45,035 nucleotides of DNA from Armatimonadota bacterium (lineage in GTDB: Bacteria > Sysuimicrobiota > Sysuimicrobiia > Sysuimicrobiales > Kaftiobacteriaceae): positions 1-45,035 of the forward strand of contig JAHZOA010000003.1 in NCBI GenBank assembly GCA_020028455.1, in the 5' to 3' direction. Position 1 is the stretch's first letter; every line of letters begins with the position of its first letter. The notes under the pieces were generated by a model. That model had not been told where the DNA came from and ran no database searches. It saw nothing but the letters and a program-made list of their open reading frames with translations. The translations under genes and the position numbers were made by a program. Of the stretch, positions 38,255 to 45,035 are shown in pieces.

Positions 38255-40705
38255 TTATGACCGCATCTGCTGGCTCGGCTGCTGACCAGGCTGGGGCCGG
38301 ATCGTTGAGGGATCCACGGACGGGATAGCGGTCGCTGGCGCCGGAGGAACGATCCGCTCACGCACCACCGTTGCCGGTTGCAATGCCTCCGCGAGCACTT
38401 CGTCCATGTGCTCCACGAAGACGAACCGGAGTTTGCGGCGCACGTGCGACGGAATCTCCTGCACATCCTTCTCATTGTCCTTGGGCAGGATGACGGTCTT
38501 GATCCCCGCGCGATGGGCAGCCAGGACCTTTTCCTTCACACCACCGATCGGCAAGACTTTTCCGCGGAGTGTGATCTCACCCGTCATCGCGACCACCTTA
38601 CGGACCGCGCGTCCGCTCACCGCCGACGCGAGCGCCGTGGCCAGCGTGATGCCGGCCGACGGGCCGTCTTTCGGCACCGCGCCCGCTGGGATATGGATGT
38701 GCACGTCGAATTTCTGGTAGAACTCCTCGTCGATGTTCAGCCGCCTGGCGCGCGATCGGACGTACGACAGCGCCGCCTGGCCGGATTCCTTCAGCACGTC
38801 CCCGAGCTGTCCGGTCAGCTGCAGCTTCCCATCTCCGCGCATGAGCGTGGCTTCCACCGAGACGATGTCGCCGCCCATCTCGGAATAGATGAGACCCATT
38901 GCGATCCCGACCTCATCGTCCTTCTCAACGAGCCCGTATCGGAACTTCGGCGGGCCCAGGAACTTGTGAAGATTCTGGACCGTGACGCGCACAGACGTTG
39001 CCCGCTCCATCGCGACCTCTGTCGCCACCTTGCGGCAGATCGCCGCGATCTCGCGCTCGAGGTTCCGCACCCCGGCTTCCCGCGTGTATTCGCGGCTGAT
39101 CCGCCGGAGCGCTTCCTCGGCAAACACGATGTGCTCATCTTTCAACCCGTTCTGACCACGCTGCTTAGGAATGAGGAACTGCTCGGCGATCTTGATCTTC
39201 TCTTCTTCGATGTAGCCCGGGAAGCGAATGACTTCCAGGCGGTCGCGCAGCGCCGGCGGCACCGTGTCCAGGATGTTACCCGTGCAGATGAACATCACTT
39301 GGGACAGGTCAAGCGGCAGCTCCAGGTAGTGATCGCTGAAGCTATGGTTCTGCTCCGGATCGAGCGCCTCCAGTAGTGCGGCCGACGGGTCGCCCCGCCA
39401 GTCCACGCCGAGCTTGTCGATCTCGTCGAGCATGAACACCGGGTTCTTGGTGCCCGCGGTCTTAAGGCCCTGAACGATGCGACCCGGCAACGCGCCGACA
39501 TACGTGCGCCGGTGGCCGCGGATCTCCGCCTCGTCGCGGACGCCACCCAGGCTGATCCGCACAAACTTGCGACCCAGGGCGCGCGCGATCGACTTCCCCA
39601 TGGACGTCTTGCCGACGCCCGGCGGACCGATGAAGCACAGGATCGGTCCCTTGCTGGCGGGCGCAAGCTTGCGCACCGCAAGGTACTCGATCACGCGCTC
39701 CTTGGGCTTCTCGAGGCTGTAGTGGTCCTCATCGAGGAATGTCCGTGCCTCTTGAATATTCAGCCGGTCTTCTGTGCGCACCGTCCACGGCGTGGCCAGG
39801 ATCCAGTCAAGGTAGGTGCGGACGACAACCGCTTCCGCGACCATCGGCGGCATCTTCTCCAGCCGGCCAACTTCCTCGAGCGCTTTCTCCTTGACGTGAT
39901 CGGGCAGGTTCGCCGCCTCGATCTTCTTCTTGTATTCCTCGACCTCGCTCGCGCGCTCGTCGGCCTCTCCCAGCTCCTGCTGGATGGCCTTCATTTGCTC
40001 CTTGAGGAAGTACTCGCGCTGGGACTTCTCCATCTGCTTGCGCACGCGATTCTGGATCTTTCGCTCCAGCTCAAGGATGCCGACTTCTCGCGAGAGGATC
40101 TGGCTCAACAGGTCGAGCCGCTCCTTGGGGGTCTTCTCCAGAAGTTGCTGGCGCTCGTCGAGCTTGACGGGCAGGTGCTGCGCCACGAGATCGGCGAGCT
40201 TGCCCGGCTCCTCGGTCTGCATGACCTGGGCATACTGTTCAGGCGCCACCGCGCGGCTAAATCGTGCGAAACGCTCGAACTGCGAGACCACGCCACGCAT
40301 GTGCGCCTCGAGCTCGAGGTCCTTTTCCGCAGGATCCGGTCTGGTTGAAATACGCGCTTCGAAATGCGGAGAGACCTGCTCCACCGAGACGACCTCGGCG
40401 CGCATCACACCCTCGATGATAACCTGCAAGACGCCGTCCGGTTGCCGGCCCACCTGCACGACGCGGCACACCGTGCCGACCTTGCGCAGGTCCTCGGCGG
40501 TCGGATCTTCGATGTCGTCCTGCTTCTGCGCCACGAGCACCAGAAGCCGATCGCCTGCAAGTGAGGCTTCAAGCGCCTTCAGTGACTTCTGCCGGCCCAC
40601 GCCCAGTGGAGCCACCTGGTAGGGCAGAATCACGGTCCCCTTCAGCGGCAGCAGGGGCAGGACATCTTTGATGTCTTTGGCTGTTACGTCAGTGCGTTCA
40701 GGCAT
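38255..40705 (-). CDS. lon: ATP-dependent protease Lon
   Basis: An 816-aa LonA protease that degrades damaged and regulatory proteins in the cytoplasm. N-terminal substrate domain starts DVLPLLPLKGTVILPYQVAPLGVGR. The coiled region is QKQREYFLKEQMKAIQQELGE-like (SQREYFLKEQMKAIQQELGEADE). The AAA module has Walker A GPPGVGKTSMGKSIARALGR and Walker B NPVFMLDEIDKLG. The proteolytic Ser-Lys dyad lies in PKDGPSAGITLATALAS and GGVKEKVLAAHRAGI. The C-terminus ends in a short Pro/Gln-rich tail. The ribosome site is AGGAGGTATTAC. It lies downstream of clpX with two hairpins in between, so it may have its own promoter. Confidence 0.98.
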   Translation of the reverse strand: MPERTDVTAKDIKDVLPLLPLKGTVILPYQVAPLGVGRQKSLKALEASLAGDRLLVLVAQKQDDIEDPTAEDLRKVGTVCRVVQVGRQPDGVLQVIIEGVMRAEVVSVEQVSPHFEARISTRPDPAEKDLELEAHMRGVVSQFERFARFSRAVAPEQYAQVMQTEEPGKLADLVAQHLPVKLDERQQLLEKTPKERLDLLSQILSREVGILELERKIQNRVRKQMEKSQREYFLKEQMKAIQQELGEADERASEVEEYKKKIEAANLPDHVKEKALEEVGRLEKMPPMVAEAVVVRTYLDWILATPWTVRTEDRLNIQEARTFLDEDHYSLEKPKERVIEYLAVRKLAPASKGPILCFIGPPGVGKTSMGKSIARALGRKFVRISLGGVRDEAEIRGHRRTYVGALPGRIVQGLKTAGTKNPVFMLDEIDKLGVDWRGDPSAALLEALDPEQNHSFSDHYLELPLDLSQVMFICTGNILDTVPPALRDRLEVIRFPGYIEEEKIKIAEQFLIPKQRGQNGLKDEHIVFAEEALRRISREYTREAGVRNLEREIAAICRKVATEVAMERATSVRVTVQNLHKFLGPPKFRYGLVEKDDEVGIAMGLIYSEMGGDIVSVEATLMRGDGKLQLTGQLGDVLKESGQAALSYVRSRARRLNIDEEFYQKFDVHIHIPAGAVPKDGPSAGITLATALASAVSGRAVRKVVAMTGEITLRGKVLPIGGVKEKVLAAHRAGIKTVILPKDNEKDVQEIPSHVRRKLRFVFVEHMDEVLAEALQPATVVRERIVPPAPATAIPSVDPSTIRPQPGQQPSQQMRS

Positions 40706-40864
40706 GTAATACCTCCTACTTCACAAACGACCGGCCGGGTTGTTCTGTTCCCGGCCGTTCTAACGAAGAAGGGGGCACGATCTGTCCCCCCTTCACCGTC
40801 ACCAAATCATGGCCGCCTGTGCGGCCCAAGCGTTTCGTTCTATCGTTATTTTACCACGCGGCGT
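40706..40864 (-). terminator. clpX-lon gap with tandem hairpins and possible lon promoter
   Basis: Minus-strand reading after clpX gives TAAAAT (40853-40848, a possible -10), then GGCCGCacaGGCGGCC, then GAAGGGGG...CCCCCTTC (40793-40768) followed by TTCGTT, then ACGGCCGGG...CCCGGCCGGT (40758-40730), then the lon ribosome site. The hairpins could end clpX transcripts or modulate lon. No CIRCE operator is seen. Confidence 0.55.
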
Positions 40865-42148
<1,284 letters not shown>

Positions 42149-42154
42149 TGTGTC

Positions 42155-42766
42155 TTATCGATCTCTCACGGCCGCGATGACCTTCTCACGCGGCTGAAAC
42201 ACTTCGTCGATCAGACCATACTCTCTCGCCGTCTGCGGATCCATCCAGTAGTCACGATCGGTGTCGCGTTCGATGCGCTCGATCGGCTGGCCGGTGTGCT
42301 TGCCCAGGATCTCGTTCGTGAGCTGGCGCATCTTCAGAAACTGCTTCGCCTGAATATCGATGTCCGCGGTCGTACCCTGCGCTCCACCCCACGGCTGGTG
42401 GATGAGGATCTGCGAGTACGGCAGCGCAAACCGCTTGCCCCTCGCCCCGCCGGCCAGGATCACGGCGGCGCCGCTTGCGGCGAGGCCCACACAGATCGTG
42501 ACCACCTGCGGGCGCACGTACTGCATCGTGTCGTAGATCGCAAGCGCCGGTGTCAGGCTGCCGCCCGGGCTGTTGATATAGAGGTTGATCTCCTTCTCCG
42601 GATCGTCCGCCTCCAGAAACAGCAGCTGCGCGATCACCAGATTCGCCATGTCGTCATCGATCGGGCCGCCGACAAACACGATGCGGTCTTTAAGCAGGCG
42701 AGAATAAATGTCGTAGGCGCGCTCGCCGCGCGCGGTCTGTTCGACGACCATGGGGACAAGAGTCAT
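42155..42766 (-). CDS. clpP: ATP-dependent Clp protease proteolytic subunit ClpP
   Basis: A 203-aa serine protease of the barrel-shaped Clp complex. The triad is Ser98 (GLAASGAA), His123 (LIHQPWGG) and Asp172 ([22 protein letters not shown]), at the usual positions. The residues after the Ser are GA rather than the common MG (ASMGA), a small change near the oxyanion hole. The family signature [18 protein letters not shown] is intact. Its ATG overlaps the trigger-factor stop (ATGA), so the two are coupled, and clpX follows. Confidence 0.97.
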   Translation of the reverse strand: MTLVPMVVEQTARGERAYDIYSRLLKDRIVFVGGPIDDDMANLVIAQLLFLEADDPEKEINLYINSPGGSLTPALAIYDTMQYVRPQVVTICVGLAASGAAVILAGGARGKRFALPYSQILIHQPWGGAQGTTADIDIQAKQFLKMRQLTNEILGKHTGQPIERIERDTDRDYWMDPQTAREYGLIDEVFQPREKVIAAVRDR

Positions 42767-44022
42767 GCTGCGTCACCTCGAGCGATGGCGACCAGGCGGG
42801 CCAAAGCTTGCCGGCGCCGGAGTGCGGTTACTAATGAGTCGTAACGACCCTGCTCGCCCAACCATTCCCGAACGCGAGCGTCGTCGAGTTGCAACCTGCG
42901 GGCAACGTTCTCTACTTCACGATCGATCTCCTCCTGCACGGGTTTGACGCCTTCCTGACGGGAAAATTCGTCGATCGCCAGTTCTGTGCGGATGCGGCGC
43001 TCTGCCGACGGACGCAGCTCATCCAGCATCTGCTGTTCCGTTTTCTCGGTCGCCTGGAGGTACCGCTGCAGTGTCAGGCCTCGCCGAGACAGAGATTCGG
43101 TGAGGTCACCCACCAGGTGCTGGAGCTCGTGCTCGATGAGACTCGATGGGACATCGATGGTCGCCCCCTGAAGGAGCGCATCAATCACTTTTTCCTCGTA
43201 CGCCTGCCTGACACGCGCTTCCACTTCTTGCTGCATACGCGCGCGCAGCAGGTCGCGGAGCTCCTGCAAGGTGCCGGCGTTCGCTGCAGTCTTCGCGAAC
43301 TCGTCCGACAGCTCCGGGAGTTCCTTACGCTTGAGGCTGCTGACCTCGAGCGTCACTGTGGATGCCGGGTCGGTCGTCGTCACGGTCTTTCGCTCTCCTA
43401 CGGATACACCGACGAGCGCACGCTCTATCTCTTCCGGGTAAGTACCCCCGCCGATTTCGATCAAGTACTCTTTGCCAGGCTGTAACCGCGCTTGATCTCC
43501 TGTCGCCTCCACAACACGGGCGAGCACGTAGTCTCCTTCTGCCGCCGGCCGGCCTTCAAGTGCCACGAGGTGCGCATTCCGGCGCCGGAGGTCCTCAATC
43601 GCCGAATCGACGTCGGCATCGGTTACCACCGCCTGCTCGGGCGGGAAACGGATGGCCCGGTAATCCCCGAGCGAAACCTCCGGCAGCAGGTCAACTGTCG
43701 CCGTGAAGCGCAGCGGCTTGCCTTCCTCAACCGACTCGACCTGGATCTGCGGTCGGGTGATGGGCCGCACGCCTGCCTGGTCGACCGCGCTCGCGTACGC
43801 GTCGGGGACGAGGAGGTTGACCGCCTCTTCGTAGACGGCATCTTTCCCTACGAACCGCTGGAGAAGCACCTTTGGTGCCCGCCCGCGCCGGAACCCCGGG
43901 ATGGTGACGCGCCGGTTGAGCCGGGTCAGCGCTTCCTCCAGACCCTTTTGGAGGTCTTCTGGAGGCAATTCGACCTCGAGGACAGCTCGGCTCGGAGGCT
44001 CTTTCTTCACTTCAACTTTCAT
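42763..44022 (-). CDS. tig: Trigger factor, ribosome-bound chaperone
   Basis: A 419-aa chaperone and prolyl isomerase. The ribosome-binding motif is [15 protein letters not shown] (GFRxGxxP) near residue 43. The PPIase domain (about 155-235) contains [37 protein letters not shown]. The C-terminal chaperone arms are helical, with [16 protein letters not shown]. The ribosome site is ATAGGAGTAAAGATTC. It is the first gene of the tig-clpP-clpX operon, placing nascent-chain folding and degradation in one transcript. Confidence 0.97.
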   Translation of the reverse strand: MKVEVKKEPPSRAVLEVELPPEDLQKGLEEALTRLNRRVTIPGFRRGRAPKVLLQRFVGKDAVYEEAVNLLVPDAYASAVDQAGVRPITRPQIQVESVEEGKPLRFTATVDLLPEVSLGDYRAIRFPPEQAVVTDADVDSAIEDLRRRNAHLVALEGRPAAEGDYVLARVVEATGDQARLQPGKEYLIEIGGGTYPEEIERALVGVSVGERKTVTTTDPASTVTLEVSSLKRKELPELSDEFAKTAANAGTLQELRDLLRARMQQEVEARVRQAYEEKVIDALLQGATIDVPSSLIEHELQHLVGDLTESLSRRGLTLQRYLQATEKTEQQMLDELRPSAERRIRTELAIDEFSRQEGVKPVQEEIDREVENVARRLQLDDARVREWLGEQGRYDSLVTALRRRQALARLVAIARGDAA

Positions 44023-44048
44023 GAATCTTTACTCCTATAGACGCAAAA

Positions 44049-44082
44049 TTCGGGGCATGGGATAACGATCCCAGCCCCCGAA
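44049..44082 (-). terminator. Hairpin between tRNA-Leu and tig
   Basis: TTCGGGG...GGGA - tcgtta - TCCC...CCCCGAA forms a strong stem, flanked by A/T tracts on both sides (AAAATTCGGGG ... CCCCCGAAAATAC). On the minus strand it is followed by TTTTGCG. It could end tRNA transcription before tig, or act in both directions. Confidence 0.6.
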
Positions 44083-44115
44083 AATACTACCATCAATTCG
44101 TGTGGCAGGTGGTGT

Positions 44116-44181
44116 CCTTCGACTCGCTCGGAACTGGTCGAAGACCATGAGCGAGCCCACCGAAGGTGGCGAGTCGAATGG
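44116..44181. repeat. TTCGACTCGC palindromic repeat, second locus
   Basis: CCTTCGACTCGCTCGG at 44116-44131 faces GGCGAGTCGAATGG at 44168-44181, with inner complementary pieces (TGGTCGAAGACCA, CCACCGAAGGTGG). It is the same family as 14422-14509. It ends at the 3' CCA of tRNA-Leu. Confidence 0.8.
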
Positions 44182-44264
44182 TGCGGGCGGAGGGAGTCGA
44201 ACCCCCACGGGGTGACCCCACAGGGTCCTAAGCCCTGCGCGTCTTCCAGTTCCGCCACGCCCGC
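44179..44264 (-). tRNA. tRNA-Leu (anticodon UAG)
   Basis: On the minus strand the gene runs GCGGGCGTGGCGGAACTGG... to ...CCGCCCGCACCA. The acceptor stem is GCGGGCG/CGCCCGC with encoded CCA. The anticodon arm is CAGGG-CTTAGGA-CCCTG (anticodon TAG). A long variable arm (GTGGGGTCACCCCGTG) marks it as class II tRNA-Leu. The T loop is GTTCGACTC. Length is 86 nt with CCA. Confidence 0.96.
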
Positions 44265-44301
44265 ACGCCGCTCAGCGCCGCTCCACGCCGCTCCGCGGCG
44301 A

Positions 44302-44412
44302 GTCTACCATGTCTTCCGAGTCTACCATGTCTACTGTGTCTTCTAATCTAGAGGGTCCACCAGAGTCATTTGACCCAGTAGACCCAGAAGACATTTAAGA
44401 CTATGTAGACTG
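44302..44412. repeat. Inverted 9-mer arrays (GTCTNNNNN)5 ... (AGACNNNNN)3
   Basis: Left units are GTCTACCAT GTCTTCCGA GTCTACCAT GTCTACTGT GTCTTCTAA (44302-44346). Right units are AGACCCAGA AGACATTTA AGACTATGT AGACTG (44380-44412). Period, unit core and inverted layout match 15476-15660, 29 kb away. It lies between the two tRNA genes, ending 16 bp 3' of tRNA-Lys. Confidence 0.87.
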
Positions 44413-44428
44413 CGCGCGGAGCGCGCCT

Positions 44429-44504
44429 TGGGGGGCCGGGAGGGACTCGAACCCTCAACCAGCGGATTAAGAGTCCGCTGCTCTGCCAGTTGAGCTACCG
44501 GCCC
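44429..44504 (-). tRNA. tRNA-Lys (anticodon CUU)
   Basis: On the minus strand GGGCCGGTAGCTCAACTGGC... to ...CCCGGCCCCCCA. The acceptor stem is GGGCCGG/CCGGCCC and the CCA appears encoded. The anticodon loop is GCGGA-CTCTTAA-TCCGC, anticodon CTT. D arm AGCTCAACTGGCAGAGC and T arm GAGGG-TTCGAGT-CCCTC are standard. Length is 76 nt with CCA. Confidence 0.96.
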
Positions 44505-44556
44505 GCGCAACCACCAATGATTATACCGATGAATATGGAAAAGGGAACTGTGGAAG

Positions 44557-45035
44557 TTAGACTGCTGTCACACTCTGACGGCCGAGGAGTTGGGAGAACT
44601 CCTTGTCGCTCGTAGCTTTCGTAGCGGCATCTTCGTAGGTAACTTTCTTCTGCTCGACAAGATCGCGCAGCGCCTGGTTGAGCGTCTGCATCCCTTCGCG
44701 GCCACCTGACATCATCGCCGATGGGATCTGGAAGTTCTTGCCCTCGCGGATGAGGTTTCGAATCGCGCCGGTGGCCAGCATGACTTCGATGGCTGCGACA
44801 CGTCCCCCACCGCCCGCCAAAGGGACCAGCGTTTGAGAAATCACCCCCTCCAGCGCCAAGGAAAGCTGCGTGCGGATCTGCGCCTGCTGATGCGGCGGGA
44901 ACACATCAATGATCCGATCGATCGTCTGCGGCGCGTTTTGCGTGTGGAGCGTCGCAAAGACGAGGTGCCCGGTTTCAGCCGCAGTGATCGCTGTGCTGAT
45001 CGTCTCGAGGTCCCGCATTTCGCCGATGAGGATGA
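44557..45035 (-). CDS. pilT: Type IV pilus retraction ATPase PilT (partial, 5' end beyond window)
   Basis: The C-terminal about 159 residues of PilT; the frame is open to the right edge. The first visible residues ILIGEMRDLETISTAITAAETGHLVFATLHTQNAPQTIDRIIDVFPPHQQAQIRTQLSLALEGVISQTLVP contain the Walker B region, the His box and the PilT-specific AIRNLIREGKNFQIPSAMMSGGREGMQTLNQAL. The AIRNLIRE motif is needed for retraction in known PilTs. It disassembles pili opposite to PilB. The gene lies upstream of the tRNA-Lys gene on the same strand. Confidence 0.95.
   Translation of the reverse strand, partial: ILIGEMRDLETISTAITAAETGHLVFATLHTQNAPQTIDRIIDVFPPHQQAQIRTQLSLALEGVISQTLVPLAGGGGRVAAIEVMLATGAIRNLIREGKNFQIPSAMMSGGREGMQTLNQALRDLVEQKKVTYEDAATKATSDKEFSQLLGRQSVTAV

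Noticed and set aside
38378-39376. 332-aa plus-strand ORF
   Set aside because: It is an antisense shadow of lon; long shadows are expected in GC-rich DNA.
40706-40864. CIRCE/HrcA or sigma-32 heat-shock control of lon
   Set aside because: No TTAGCACTC-N9-GAGTGCTAA palindrome or clear heat-shock promoter is present in the gap.

Overview
The window is a GC-rich bacterial chromosome segment, mostly coded on the minus strand. It looks like a diderm with type IV pili on the Gram-positive-related (Terrabacteria) side of the tree. Support comes from a T-box leader in front of valS, a Bacillus-type LexA box (CGAAC-N4-GTTCG), RskA-type anti-sigma factors, a DUF420/CtaM-like protein, and PilMNO/PilB/PilC/PilT. 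An uncultured lineage near Armatimonadota or CSP1-3-like groups would fit, but I cannot fix the taxon from sequence alone.

Layout. (a) 1-2201, minus: a compact LexA-box operon of a degenerate RecA/Rad51-like protein, a 92-aa helical protein, and a family B DNA polymerase running off the left edge. The polymerase reading frame is absent from the ORF track; I translated it by hand. Its palm motif A is intact but the proofreading exonuclease motifs look destroyed, which suggests an SOS-induced lesion-bypass module. This is my main candidate for an exciting system. (b) 2293-7949: an orphan RskA-like domain protein, an exported DUF4331 / TPR / HupE-UreJ set, and a divergent ECF sigma/anti-sigma pair that probably controls it. 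(c) 7951-12676, minus: a DUF420 protein and a CoA-ester operon (EthD-like, three crotonases, thiolase) resembling the lower phenylacetyl-CoA route. (d) 12726-15465, minus: SPOR protein, PilZ protein and a flippase-like membrane protein.

(e) 15661-33326: a large type IV pilus region: pilA, O-antigen-ligase-like protein, fimT, pilV-, pilW- and pilX-like genes, pilM, pilN, pilO and pilC, with a divergent histidine kinase, LuxR-type regulator and single REC protein, then pilB with a degenerate HD-GYP and a HEAT-repeat protein. Two minor pilins carry inserted adhesin-like modules. Cyclic-di-GMP inputs are suggested by PilZ and by MshEN domains on both PilB proteins. (f) 33455-44022, minus: valS with T-box, a second pilB, lon, clpX, clpP, tig. 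(g) 44179-45035: tRNA-Leu(UAG), tRNA-Lys(CUU) and the C-terminal part of pilT running off the right edge.

A striking non-coding theme is that gaps between co-directional genes often hold inverted arrays made of 7-, 8- or 9-bp units, or long palindromes. They lie immediately 3' of a stop codon or tRNA. In several cases the repeats have run into coding sequence and supply a stop codon or an N-terminus.
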